Below are positions 8,984 through 19,603 of a DNA stretch of 64,000 bases, in pieces. Source of the DNA: Pseudogemmobacter bohemicus (GTDB taxonomy: Bacteria; Pseudomonadota; Alphaproteobacteria; Rhodobacterales; Rhodobacteraceae); NCBI RefSeq assembly GCF_003290025.1, contig NZ_QNHG01000002.1, positions 1,026,566-1,090,565 on the forward strand, written 5' to 3'. Under the pieces are notes generated by a model. That model ran no database searches. It was not told the DNA's origin and worked only from the letters and a program-made list of their open reading frames with translations. The translations under genes were made by a program, and so were the position numbers. Each line of letters starts with the position of its first letter. Position 1 is the first letter of the stretch.

Positions 8984-10135
8984 ATGGCAAAACGCGACTA
9001 CTACGAGGTTCTCGGTGTATCCCGCGGCGCCAGCGCCGATGAGCTGAAGAAGGCCTATCGCCAGAAGGCGAAAGAGCTGCACCCCGACCGCAACTCCGAC
9101 AATCCCGATGCCGAGGCCCAGTTCAAAGAGGTGAACGAGGCCTATGATGTGCTGAAGGATGCCGAGAAAAAGGCGGCCTATGACCGTTTCGGCCATGCGG
9201 CTTTCGAGGGTGGCATGGGCGGCGGCGGCCAGCGCGGCGGCTTCAACCAGCAGGGCGATTTCGCGAGCGCCTTCTCGGACGTGTTCGAGGATCTGTTCGG
9301 CGATTTCATGGGCGGGCGCGGTCAGGGGGGCGGTGGCCGGCAGCGGGCTCAGCGTGGCTCTGACCTGCGTTATAACCTGCGGGTGACGCTGGAGGAGGCC
9401 TGGAAGGGTGTCCACAAGACCATCTCGGTGCCGGGTTCGGTACAATGCGATATCTGCCACGGGTCGGGCGCCGAAGGGGGCGCCGAGCCTCAGACCTGTC
9501 CCACCTGTTCGGGCATGGGTAAGGTGCGGGCACAGCAGGGGTTTTTCACGGTCGAGCGCACCTGTCCGACCTGTTCTGGCACCGGCCAGATCATCAAGAA
9601 CCCCTGCAAGAACTGCCACGGCGCAGGCCGGATCGAGAAAGACCGCCAGCTTTCGGTGAATATCCCGGCAGGCGTCGAGACCGGCACCCGCATCCGGCTG
9701 GCCGGTGAGGGCGAGGCAGGGCTGCGTGGCGGCCCTTCGGGCGATCTCTACATCTTTATCGAGGTGAAAGAGCACGCGCTCTTCCAGCGTGACAATGTGC
9801 ATCTCTTCTTCCCGGTGCCGATTTCCATGGCCCGTGCGGCCCTGGGCGGCGAGGTCGAGGTGCCGACCATCGACGGCGGCCGGAGCCGTGTGAAGGTCCC
9901 GGCCGGGGCGCAATCTGGTAAACAGATGCGACTGCGCGGCAAGGGCATGCCGGCGCTGCGCGGCGGCGGTGTCGGGGATATGGTGATCGAGCTGCGGGTC
10001 GAAACGCCGGTCAACCTGACCTCGCGGCAGAAGGAATTGCTGACTGAATTCGAGAAGCTCTCGGAAGAGAATAATCCGGAAGGGTCAAATTTCTTCTCGA
10101 AAGTCAAAGGCTTCTGGGATGGGATGAAGGGCTGA
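8984..10135 (+). CDS. dnaJ: Chaperone DnaJ (Hsp40)
   Basis: 383 aa. It is a type I J-protein that delivers substrates to DnaK and stimulates its ATPase. The J-domain (1-70) carries the essential HPD at 33-35. A Gly/Phe-rich linker (about 74-118) contains [11 protein letters not shown]. The zinc-binding domain has the four CxxCxGxG-type repeats [24 protein letters not shown] and CKNCHGAG, and the C-terminal peptide-binding domains follow. It starts [11 protein letters not shown] at an ATG preceded by AGGAGAGG. A strong intrinsic terminator lies 25 bp after the stop. Confidence 0.99.
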   Translation: MAKRDYYEVLGVSRGASADELKKAYRQKAKELHPDRNSDNPDAEAQFKEVNEAYDVLKDAEKKAAYDRFGHAAFEGGMGGGGQRGGFNQQGDFASAFSDVFEDLFGDFMGGRGQGGGGRQRAQRGSDLRYNLRVTLEEAWKGVHKTISVPGSVQCDICHGSGAEGGAEPQTCPTCSGMGKVRAQQGFFTVERTCPTCSGTGQIIKNPCKNCHGAGRIEKDRQLSVNIPAGVETGTRIRLAGEGEAGLRGGPSGDLYIFIEVKEHALFQRDNVHLFFPVPISMARAALGGEVEVPTIDGGRSRVKVPAGAQSGKQMRLRGKGMPALRGGGVGDMVIELRVETPVNLTSRQKELLTEFEKLSEENNPEGSNFFSKVKGFWDGMKG

Positions 10136-10159
10136 TCCAGTCTTCTCGGGCAATGATAC

Positions 10160-10191
10160 AGGCCAGTTCCGCAGGCGGGACCGGCCTTTTT
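10160..10191 (+). terminator. Intrinsic terminator of dnaK-dnaJ
   Basis: Left arm 10160-10171 pairs with right arm 10176-10187 (12 positions, one G-U and one mismatch) around a CAGG loop and runs into TTTTT at 10187-10191. It lies 25 bp after the dnaJ stop. Confidence 0.8.
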
Positions 10192-10275
10192 GCTGCAATG
10201 CTGCGACCTGGGGATATTTCTGTGTTTAACTGTGTTGTTAAGTCTTTCTAAACCAGAGGCCCGCAATCTGATGCC

Positions 10276-11052
10276 ATGGCACAGCATCATTCCTTCGCAG
10301 AATCACCCATGCCGCCCTTCCTCCCCTTCGGGGATGAGGCCCTTGCAACACCTGTGAAAACCGCGCCGGGCGGGCGGCTTCCCAGCTATATCCAGGATCA
10401 CCGGCGAAGGCTGCGGACCCGTTTTCTTGAAGGCGGTGCGGCGGCGATGCCGGATTATGAATTGCTGGAGCTGCTTTTGTTCCGCGCGATCCCCCGCCAG
10501 GATGTGAAACCGCTGGCGCGGCTGCTGATCGAGACGTTCGGTGATTTCAACCGGGTGGTGACGGCGCCACTGGTGCGGCTGATGCAGGTGAAGGGGGTTG
10601 GCGAGGCGGTGGCGCTGGAGTTGCATATCGTCGGCGCGGCGGCGCAAAGGATGATGCGGGCGCGGGTGATCAACCAGCCGGTGCTCTCGTCCTGGGATGC
10701 GCTGCTTGATTATTGCCATACCGTGATGGCACATCGCGAGACCGAGCAGTTCCGCATCCTGTTCCTCGACCGCAAAAATGTGCTGATCGCTGATGAAGAA
10801 CAGGCGCGCGGCACCGTTGATCATGTACCGGTCTATCCGCGCGAAGTGGTGAAGCGCGCGCTGGAACTGAACGCATCGGCGTTGATCCTGGTGCACAACC
10901 ATCCTTCCGGCGACCCGACCCCGTCCGACTCCGATATCGCCATGACGTTGCAGGTGCTGGATGCCTGCCGCGCGCTGAACATCGTGCTTCACGACCACCT
11001 GGTCATCGGTAAAGGGAGGGAAATGAGCTTCCGCTCGCTCGGCTATCTGTAA
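10276..11052 (+). CDS. radC: RadC-family JAB/MPN domain protein
   Basis: 258 aa. It has a helix-hairpin-helix-like N-terminal half (about 25-125; LLELLLFRAIPRQDVKPLA, VKGVGEAVALEL) followed by a JAB1/MPN metalloprotease-like domain with the canonical HNHPSGDPTPSDSD zinc-site motif (about 211-224). The family was once linked to DNA repair, but its biochemical role is unsettled. The ATG at 10276 gives a length typical of the family plus about 15 residues; a start at codon 12 is possible. It follows the dnaJ terminator, so it is probably transcribed separately from the AT-rich stretch at about 10205-10255. Confidence 0.92.
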   Translation: MAQHHSFAESPMPPFLPFGDEALATPVKTAPGGRLPSYIQDHRRRLRTRFLEGGAAAMPDYELLELLLFRAIPRQDVKPLARLLIETFGDFNRVVTAPLVRLMQVKGVGEAVALELHIVGAAAQRMMRARVINQPVLSSWDALLDYCHTVMAHRETEQFRILFLDRKNVLIADEEQARGTVDHVPVYPREVVKRALELNASALILVHNHPSGDPTPSDSDIAMTLQVLDACRALNIVLHDHLVIGKGREMSFRSLGYL

Positions 11053-11446
11053 ACTCGTGCTGACGGGGCAGGTGCAGTTGGCGCTTGAACGTCCAGTTCT
11101 TATGGGGTGGATCTGCAGAGCAAAGGCAACGGCGCGCGTGAGTGGGCGCGGAAGCGGAGAATTGATACAGCAGACTCTGAAGCCGGGTGTGCGACCAGCG
11201 GCGCGGGCGCAGGAGCAAGAGCCGTACGCGCATTGTTGGGGTTGGTCGCGATCAGAATCGCAGTCTTGGCCGGTGCTGCAGTCACTGTGGCGATGCGACC
11301 GCAGCGCATGGTTTACCCTTTGGCGTGGTGGCAGATTGCGCTGTCTGCCGAATCATCCAGGCGATGGAACGCAGGGCGGCGGCCCTCGGTCCCCGCCCGA
11401 TATTTCAGACCTGTCTGTAACCGCCACCTCTTCCTGAAGCGGGTGG
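11053..11446. other. Intergenic stretch without a supportable gene
   Basis: 394 bp between the radC-family gene and the convergent PstS/OmpA-type gene. Several short frames are open on both strands (up to 119 codons at 11107-11466, plus), but none has family-like motifs. The best lacks a good ribosome-binding site and would run past the neighbouring stop codon. A weak CCACC...GGTGG inverted repeat near 11423-11445 could end the leftward gene. I see no tRNA-like fold. Confidence 0.5.
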
Positions 11447-12979
11447 TTATAGCGGCTCCGGCGTGAAATTCGGCACGATCCACAATTCGACCCGACGGTT
11501 CAGCCGGCGACCGATCACCGTCTCGTCGCAGGCCATTGGCAGGGCCTCGCCGAAGCCCTCGGTGATCGGGATCTGATCGGCGCGCAGATCCGGCGCCAGA
11601 TCGGCCAGGTCCTGCGCCACCCGCTCGGCGCGTTCGGCCGACAGCGCCTTATTGGCGCTGGCCTCGCCCTTGCCATCCGAGAAACCGGCAAGGATCAGCG
11701 TCTTGGAGGGGAAGCTTTCCGAGGCAATCATCCGCGCCAGCTGGGCCAGGTTCTCCTGGCTGGTCGCGTCCAGAATGGAGGTGTTTTCTTCAAAGCGGAA
11801 GGTCAGCGACAGGCGGTCGGCGCCGTTCATCACCTCGGCCAGCCGCTTCAGATCGCTCAGCGTCACATCATCGCCGGCGCCCAGGATGGCATTGATCAGG
11901 CGCAACCCGTCCTGGGTCATCGGCGCGGATTCGACCGATCGGTCGATAAAGCCGGCGGCCGCCACCACATGGCCTGCGCGGGGCGTGGCGGTGAATTCCA
12001 GAAATTCGCGCGCGAAAACGGGAATACGCCGGGGCGCCGGGATCAGGAATTGCGGCAAAGCCAGCGGGTAATCCTCGGCCTTGACCGCAATCGGCAACGG
12101 CAGCAGCGGAAATCCGCAGCTGTCGACCAGCGGCGCGGGCACGGCGGGCTCCATCTCGGCGCGACCAGTGATCGCCAGCGCCCAGGGGTCCTTTGCCACG
12201 GCCTCGGCAAGGCTTTGCATATCGGGATGCAGCACCTCGGCCCGGATCGGGGCGCCCAGCCGTTCGGACAGCGCGCGGGTCATATCGGTATCGGCGGCCA
12301 GCGCATGCAGCACGATGGGCATATCCGGCCCGCCAAGATCGCGCCAGTTCTTCAGCTGACCGGAGAGAACCCCGGCCAGCTTCACCGTCGAGATCTGCGG
12401 CGTCGGATTGCCCGGCGCCATCACCGGCACCAGCGCATCCAGCGCGATGGGCCTGGCGCCGGAGGCGCGGGAGGGCGAGGCGGACAATTCCATCTCGGCG
12501 GCGCCACCGGCCAGCGCAGCCTGGGCCTGATCGGGGGGCAGCGGCGTGAAGGAGACATCGGCCAGCACCGTGTCATCCTGTGCCTTGTAGATCTGCGCCG
12601 CCCAGGAGGCACCCTCCTGCGGCGTCACCTCGCGAAAGGCGAGACCGCGTACGGCGGCAAAGCTGCGAAAGAGGTTCGGCAGCAGCCGCGCCCCGGCATC
12701 GGGGGCGCCAACCACGCGGATATCGGCATGGGGCGTGGTCAGATCGGGGCAGGCCGGTCCTTCGCAGATCACCCCCTGACCGTCGACGGTCAGCAGGCCC
12801 CAGGCGGTTTCTATCCGGTAGAATTCGCCATCATAGCCCTGAAGATTGCCCGGCAGTACGATATTTCCCTCACGCGAGATCAGCGTGATATCCTGCGCGC
12901 GGGCCGGCAACAGGGCCTGCGGCAGAAACAGGAAAATGAGCACAGCGAGAAAAACCGCTGCGCCTGACCGTGATACCAT
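11447..12979 (-). CDS. PstS-like substrate-binding / OmpA peptidoglycan-binding fusion protein
   Basis: 510 aa. A signal peptide (about 1-28, ending ARA) precedes a periplasmic-binding-protein-like region (about 90-330). That region includes VVGAPDAGARLLPNLFRSFA and the KLAGVLSGQLKNWRDLGGPD block typical of PstS/phosphate-binding-like domains. The C-terminal ~130 residues are an OmpA-type peptidoglycan-binding domain: FRFEENTSILD, ILAGFSDGKGE (GFxD equivalent), ANKALSAERAERVAQDL and GRRLNRRVELWI. The protein is therefore likely periplasmic and wall-tethered, able to bind an anion or signal ligand. This architecture is uncommon relative to free PstS. A small membrane-anchored protein gene lies 103 bp upstream on the same strand. 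The ligand is unknown. Confidence 0.8.
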   Translation of the reverse strand: MVSRSGAAVFLAVLIFLFLPQALLPARAQDITLISREGNIVLPGNLQGYDGEFYRIETAWGLLTVDGQGVICEGPACPDLTTPHADIRVVGAPDAGARLLPNLFRSFAAVRGLAFREVTPQEGASWAAQIYKAQDDTVLADVSFTPLPPDQAQAALAGGAAEMELSASPSRASGARPIALDALVPVMAPGNPTPQISTVKLAGVLSGQLKNWRDLGGPDMPIVLHALAADTDMTRALSERLGAPIRAEVLHPDMQSLAEAVAKDPWALAITGRAEMEPAVPAPLVDSCGFPLLPLPIAVKAEDYPLALPQFLIPAPRRIPVFAREFLEFTATPRAGHVVAAAGFIDRSVESAPMTQDGLRLINAILGAGDDVTLSDLKRLAEVMNGADRLSLTFRFEENTSILDATSQENLAQLARMIASESFPSKTLILAGFSDGKGEASANKALSAERAERVAQDLADLAPDLRADQIPITEGFGEALPMACDETVIGRRLNRRVELWIVPNFTPEPL

Positions 12980-13082
12980 CTGTCCGCACCGGGATTAATT
13001 CACTGCTGCCAGTTTCTGCTGCGTTACCGGATTCTTCAACACCATAATAGCGCGATGCGGCCGCAACCGGTGGGTGGAGGCG

Positions 13083-13463
13083 TCAGATCACGGGGCGCGT
13101 TCCGGTCCGGGGCGACTGGCTCCCCGAGGCCGCACTGGCAAAGGCTGCGGTGGCGGGAACCGGGTTCAGCGCCGACTGGTCATCTGCGGCGCCGCGCGGT
13201 GCCGGGATGTCATCGGGTGGGAGGCTGGTTTGCGGCGGATGAAGGATCACGTTTCCATCGGTGCGGGCACGGCTGGCGGGCTGAGGCAGGATCCGCTGCT
13301 TGGAGCCAGCCACCACCTGTTCGATACCGCCAAGCGCATCGGTATGGGCCGCTCGTCCAGGCTGGTTCTTTTGCATGTTCTGCACCAGATGGCCCGCGCC
13401 CAGAGCCAGCAGGAGAACCACTGTGACGCGTATTATGGTGCGTTTCGTATCCATTATCACCAT
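13083..13463 (-). CDS. Small signal-anchored hypothetical protein
   Basis: About 126 aa. The start is uncertain: ATG at 13463 with GGGAG about 10 nt upstream, or ATG at 13454 (MDTKRTIIRV). A basic start is followed by one hydrophobic segment (VTVVLLLALGAGHLV), then a Pro/Ala/Gln-rich tail without cysteines or recognisable domains (GGIEQVVAGSKQRILPQP). It would be an inner-membrane protein with a periplasmic tail. It lies between secA and the PstS/OmpA fusion on the same strand. I do not recognise a family. Alternatives are a lineage-specific envelope protein or a secreted peptide. Confidence 0.55.
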   Translation of the reverse strand: MVIMDTKRTIIRVTVVLLLALGAGHLVQNMQKNQPGRAAHTDALGGIEQVVAGSKQRILPQPASRARTDGNVILHPPQTSLPPDDIPAPRGAADDQSALNPVPATAAFASAASGSQSPRTGTRPVI

Positions 13464-13560
13464 ACCCGGAATCTCCCGTATTGATGCGAACATCGCGTGA
13501 GATCGCGGCAATCCCGTGGCGCAGCTGTGGAATGTTTCCCACCAGAGAACCACAGAATCG

Positions 13561-13588
13561 AAAAGGGGCGGTTAATTCCGCCCCTTTT
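13561..13588 (-). terminator. Intrinsic terminator of secA (bidirectional form)
   Basis: AAAAGGGGCGG (13561-13571) and CCGCCCCTTTT (13578-13588) form a perfect 11-bp stem with a TTAATT loop, 22 bp past the secA stop. The T-run is built into the stem on either strand. Confidence 0.85.
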
Positions 13589-13609
13589 CTGCCATTATTG
13601 TCGCGCTGA

Positions 13610-16321
<2,712 letters not shown>

Positions 16322-16427
16322 GATCTCTCCGTGCGGTCGTTCCTGCGTGATGTCATCAGGCTGTGACTTGCCCGCCCTTAACGCCTTCCATAGAAAGCCG
16401 GAGTAGGTCCTGAAAAGCCCGGTATCA

Positions 16428-16440
16428 CGCGACTGTCGCG
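16428..16440. repeat. 13-bp palindrome in the secA / parvulin intergenic region
   Basis: CGCGAC-T-GTCGCG is a perfect inverted repeat, 107 bp upstream of secA and 66 bp upstream of the divergent isomerase gene. It could be a shared operator or a small mRNA hairpin. The GCGAC-W-GTCGC core recurs in the mutT terminator at 19236-19246, so it may have no regulatory meaning. Confidence 0.3.
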
Positions 16441-16505
16441 ATGTAAGGGCTGCAAGGATCATAGTCAACGTTCGCAGGCCCTGCGGCATAACGGGAGAAA
16501 GTGAT

Positions 16506-17351
16506 ATGGCACTGGAAAAACGCATGGGGGCAGCCGTCTTCTGGCTGGCCACCGCCCTCACGGCCCCGGCATGGGCCGAGGGGGAGACGGCTTCGACCGT
16601 GGTTGCCACGGTGAACGGCGCCGAAATCACCCTTGGCCAGATGATTGCGCTGCGCGAAACCCTGCCGCCGCAATATCTGACGCTTGAGGATGAGACGCTG
16701 TTCAACGGCATTCTCGACCAGCTGGTCCAGCAGGAGGCGCTGGCGCAATCGGTCACCACGCAGACGGTGCGCGACGCGGCGAATATCGCCAACTCGACCC
16801 GCGGCTATCTCTCGGGTGAGGTGTTGGGCAAGGTTGCCAGTGCGGCCGTGACCGATGCGGCGCTGCAAAAGGCCTGGGATGAGCGTTATGCCAATGCCGC
16901 GCCTATGAAAGAATACCGCGCGGCCCATATTCTGGTCGAGACCGAGGCCGAGGCGAAAGAGCTGAAGGCCGAACTCGACGCCGGGGCGAATTTCGCCGAT
17001 CTCGCGAAAGAGGCCTCCAAGGATCCCGGTTCGGGTGCCGAAGGCGGCGAGCTGGGCTGGTTCACCACGGATCGCATGGTAAAGCCCTTTGGCGACGCGG
17101 TGGCGGCGGCGACCCCCGGCAAAGTGACCGACCCGGTGAAAAGTGATTTCGGCTGGCACCTGATCCTTGTGCATGAAAGCCGCGAAAAACCGGCGCCGCA
17201 GCTTGATGAGGTGCGCGAGGAACTCGCTGCCGAGGTCGAGGAGAGCGCGGTCAAGGCAAAGATCGACGACGTGACCAAAGCGGCCAGGATCGAAAAGCCG
17301 GGCGCAGGGCTGGATCCGGCGCTTCTGAAAAACAGCGCTCTGATCGACTGA
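16506..17351 (+). CDS. Periplasmic parvulin-type peptidylprolyl isomerase
   Basis: 281 aa. A signal peptide (1-24, ending AWA) is followed by a SurA/PrsA-like N-terminal chaperone region ([20 protein letters not shown]). The parvulin domain lies at about 135-235 ([43 protein letters not shown]). The protein folds or escorts exported proteins in the periplasm by cis-trans proline isomerisation, which fits its position divergent from secA. The charged C-terminal tail is short. argJ starts 15 bp after its stop, so the two probably share a transcript; this pairing recurs in related bacteria as far as I recall. Confidence 0.93.
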   Translation: MALEKRMGAAVFWLATALTAPAWAEGETASTVVATVNGAEITLGQMIALRETLPPQYLTLEDETLFNGILDQLVQQEALAQSVTTQTVRDAANIANSTRGYLSGEVLGKVASAAVTDAALQKAWDERYANAAPMKEYRAAHILVETEAEAKELKAELDAGANFADLAKEASKDPGSGAEGGELGWFTTDRMVKPFGDAVAAATPGKVTDPVKSDFGWHLILVHESREKPAPQLDEVREELAAEVEESAVKAKIDDVTKAARIEKPGAGLDPALLKNSALID

Positions 17352-17366
17352 GCGGCGGGGGGTAAC

Positions 17367-18758
17367 ATGGCAAAGACCGACTGGAAAGCCGAGGCGAAGA
17401 ACCTGAAGAAAAAGGTTCGCAAGCTGAAAGAACGTGTCAGTGACGTGGTCGCGCCGGTGGCGGACCGTGTCACGGATGCGGTCTCGGGCGCACTGAGCGA
17501 GGTGGCGGCGGCGGTCCATAAGGCCGCGCATCCGGTCTCGCCGCTGGCCCCGAAAAGCTTCCCGACCCTGCCGGTGATCAAAGGCGCGGAATTCGCCTCG
17601 GTCGGGGCCGGGATCAAATATAAGAACCGTAAGGATGTGATGCTGGTGCGTCTGGCGCCGGGCACCGTGATGGCGGGCGCCTTCACGCGCTCGACGACGC
17701 GCTCGGGCTGTGTGAGGGATTGCGAGGCCAAACTCGCGCTGAAAGCGGCGCCCGATACGGGCGCCGCGATTATCGTGAATTCCGGCAATTCCAACGCCTT
17801 CACCGGCAAGATCGGCGACAAGGCCGTGGCCGAGGTCACCGGCGGCGTGGCGGCGGCACTTGGCATTCCGGCGGGGCGGGTGTTCTCCTCCTCGACCGGC
17901 GTGATCGGCGAGCCGCTGCCCGGCGAGAAGATCACCGCCGTGATCGGTGACCTGACCGCCAGCCTGACCGAGGCCGCGATTGAAGGCGCCGCCCAGGCCA
18001 TTATGACCACCGACACCTTCCCCAAAGGCGCCACCGCGACGATCGAGGGCGATGGCGGCCCGATCCATATTGCCGGCATCGCCAAAGGCTCGGGCATGAT
18101 CGCGCCGGACATGGCGACGATGCTGGTCTATATCTTCACCGATGCGAAAATCAGCCAGCTGAGCCTGCAAAAACTGGTCTCGCGCCATGTCGATGACAGT
18201 TTCAACTCGATCACCGTCGACAGCGATACCTCCACCTCCGACACGCTGCTGGTCGCGGCAACCGGCCAGTCTGCGGCCGCTGCACTGAAAGGCCCGGCGC
18301 TGAAGGCTTTCGAGGCCGCTCTGGCCCAGGTGATGCAGGATCTCGCGCTGCAGGTGGTGCGCGACGGCGAGGGCGCGACCAAGCTGATCGAGGTGCGGGT
18401 CTCCGGCGCCGCGAATGATGCCGATGCCGCGAAGGTGGCTTTCGCCATCGCCAATTCGCCGCTGGTGAAAACCGCCGTCGCGGGCGAGGACCCGAACTGG
18501 GGCCGTATCGTGATGGCGGTTGGCAAATCCGGCGCGGCAGCGGAGCGTGACCGTCTCACCATCCGCTTCGGCGATATCCTGGTGGCGGAAAAAGGCTGGA
18601 AATCCCCGACCTACAGCGAAGAGGCCGGCGCCAGCTATATGAAGGGCCAGGAGCTGGTGATTGACGTAGGCCTCGGCATGGGCCGGGCAAAGCGGACCGT
18701 CTGGACCTGCGACCTGACCGACCGCTATGTCGCGATCAACGCCGACTATCGCTCCTGA
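17367..18758 (+). CDS. argJ: Bifunctional ornithine acetyltransferase / N-acetylglutamate synthase
   Basis: 463 aa. It transfers acetyl from N-acetylornithine to glutamate in the cyclic arginine pathway and can use acetyl-CoA. The self-cleavage site is KGSGMIAPDMATMLVY, with the nucleophile Thr at about 251. IVNSGNSNAFTG and the C-terminal DLTDRYVAINADYRS block confirm the family. Members are usually near 405-415 residues. The extra ~55 residues here are an N-terminal Lys-rich, helix-prone segment (KAEAKNLKKKVRKLKERVSD, then an Ala/Val-rich repeat-like helix) with no counterpart I know in ArgJ. The start is backed by GGGGGG 4 nt before the ATG. mutT follows across a dispersed hairpin element. 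Confidence 0.96.
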   Translation: MAKTDWKAEAKNLKKKVRKLKERVSDVVAPVADRVTDAVSGALSEVAAAVHKAAHPVSPLAPKSFPTLPVIKGAEFASVGAGIKYKNRKDVMLVRLAPGTVMAGAFTRSTTRSGCVRDCEAKLALKAAPDTGAAIIVNSGNSNAFTGKIGDKAVAEVTGGVAAALGIPAGRVFSSSTGVIGEPLPGEKITAVIGDLTASLTEAAIEGAAQAIMTTDTFPKGATATIEGDGGPIHIAGIAKGSGMIAPDMATMLVYIFTDAKISQLSLQKLVSRHVDDSFNSITVDSDTSTSDTLLVAATGQSAAAALKGPALKAFEAALAQVMQDLALQVVRDGEGATKLIEVRVSGAANDADAAKVAFAIANSPLVKTAVAGEDPNWGRIVMAVGKSGAAAERDRLTIRFGDILVAEKGWKSPTYSEEAGASYMKGQELVIDVGLGMGRAKRTVWTCDLTDRYVAINADYRS

Positions 18759-18767
18759 TCATTTTTG

Positions 18768-18808
18768 TCCTAAAATATACCGGGGCCCGGGGGCTGCGCC
18801 CCCGGCTC
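18768..18808. repeat. Dispersed GC-hairpin element, copy A
   Basis: An AT-rich head (TCCTAAAATATA) is followed by CCGGGGGC-TGC-GCCCCCGG (18787-18805), a perfect 8-bp stem, and CTC. The same layout occurs at 42061-42104: TCC-N-AAAATAT-N-CC, GGGG, hairpin, GGCTC. Both copies lie within 25 bp after a stop codon. I recognise such elements as common in Rhodobacterales genomes. They may act as mRNA 3' stabilisers or weak terminators. Confidence 0.7.
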
Positions 18809-18828
18809 CGGACTTACCCGGGAACCGC

Positions 18829-19227
18829 ATGAAAACTCTGCTCGTCTCCGCCGTGGCTCTGATCGACGCCGATGGCCGCATCCTCCTCGCGCAGCGTCCA
18901 CCAGGCAAAAGCCTCGCTGGCCTCTGGGAGTTCCCTGGTGGGAAGGTGGAGCCGGGCGAAACCCCCGAAGCCTGCCTGATCCGCGAGCTGAAAGAGGAAA
19001 TCGGCATCGACACCTGGAAAAGCTGCCTCGCGCCGCTGACCTTCGCCAGCCACAGCTATGATGATTTCCACCTGCTGATGCCGCTTTTCGCATGCCGCAA
19101 ATGGGAGGGCATCCCCGTGGCGCGCGAGGGCCAGATTCTGGCCTGGGTTGCACCGGACCGGCTGCGCGACTACCCGATGCCCCCGGCCGACCTGCCCCTG
19201 ATCCCCATCCTGCGCGACTGGCTGTAA
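18829..19227 (+). CDS. mutT: Nudix hydrolase, 8-oxo-dGTP diphosphatase type
   Basis: 132 aa. The Nudix box is complete, starting at the Gly of GGKVEPGETPEACLIRELKE and ending in EIGI (about residues 37-60). The N-terminal VSAVALIDADGRILLAQRPPGK is typical of MutT, which removes oxidised guanine nucleotides from the pool. The ATG at 18829 is chosen because similarity starts there; an upstream in-frame ATG at 18727 lies inside the argJ coding region. Length matches MutT (about 130). It is probably co-transcribed with argJ through the hairpin element and ends at an intrinsic terminator 7 bp past the stop. Confidence 0.92.
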   Translation: MKTLLVSAVALIDADGRILLAQRPPGKSLAGLWEFPGGKVEPGETPEACLIRELKEEIGIDTWKSCLAPLTFASHSYDDFHLLMPLFACRKWEGIPVAREGQILAWVAPDRLRDYPMPPADLPLIPILRDWL

Positions 19228-19233
19228 TTCTGG

Positions 19234-19253
19234 TGGCGACAGTCGCCATTTTT
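19234..19253 (+). terminator. Intrinsic terminator after mutT
   Basis: TGGCGA (19234-19239), loop CAG, TCGCCA (19243-19248), then TTTTT (19249-19253). The short perfect stem with a T-run begins 7 bp after the mutT stop. Confidence 0.7.
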
Positions 19254-19349
19254 ACGCCATATTTCTTTTCGGGTTCTTAACTTTCCTGTTTCAAAAACGG
19301 AGAGATTGACGGAAACTTGATTAAATTCCTGAGGGGGGAGAGAACCAGA

Positions 19350-19499
19350 ATGCTGCGCACAATCTCAATCGGAAGCTGCATTTCTGTGCAGGGTCTGATG
19401 GTCAGCCAGAATGCGGATGGTACGGTGGTGATCCGGGTCGATGACCGCACCTATACCGGCCGCCCGGTTCCGCCCAGCCATGCAATTGGCAGCGCCTGA
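19350..19499 (+). CDS. Small conserved-looking protein, 49 aa
   Basis: 49 aa from the ATG at 19350, preceded by a strong purine-rich GGGGGGAG about 9 nt upstream. The in-frame TTG at 19317 is less likely. Sequence features are RTISIGSCISVQGLMV, then a short beta-rich segment (GTVVIRVDDRTYTGRPV). It has no signal peptide, one cysteine and no known domain. It lies between the mutT terminator and a bidirectional terminator shared with glyA, so it is a separate transcription unit, with an AT-rich 60-bp upstream stretch that can hold its promoter. I recall similar 50-60-residue proteins in related genomes but cannot name a function. Confidence 0.55.
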   Translation: MLRTISIGSCISVQGLMVSQNADGTVVIRVDDRTYTGRPVPPSHAIGSA

Positions 19500-19556
19500 G
19501 TTTTTCGATCCTTCGCCCATTCCTTTGCATATGGGCCATCGCATGGGCGGAAATTA

Positions 19557-19585
19557 AAAGGCGCCGGGCAAGACCCGGCGCTTTC
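19557..19585. terminator. Bidirectional intrinsic terminator between the 49-aa gene and glyA
   Basis: GCGCCGGG (19561-19568) pairs with CCCGGCGC (19574-19581) around CAAGA. Flanking AAAG/TTT extends the stem and provides T-rich ends on both strands. It serves the rightward small gene and the leftward glyA. Confidence 0.85.
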
Positions 19586-19603
19586 TAATTTTTCAATGAC
19601 GAT

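Noticed and set aside
10226-10241. CtrA-like TTAA...TTAA site upstream of the radC-family gene
   Set aside because: The spacer is 8 nt, whereas the CtrA consensus as I know it has 7; a single off-spaced site is not support.
11107-11466. 119-codon frame after radC
   Set aside because: No family-like motif, no convincing ribosome-binding site, runs past the end of the neighbouring convergent gene.
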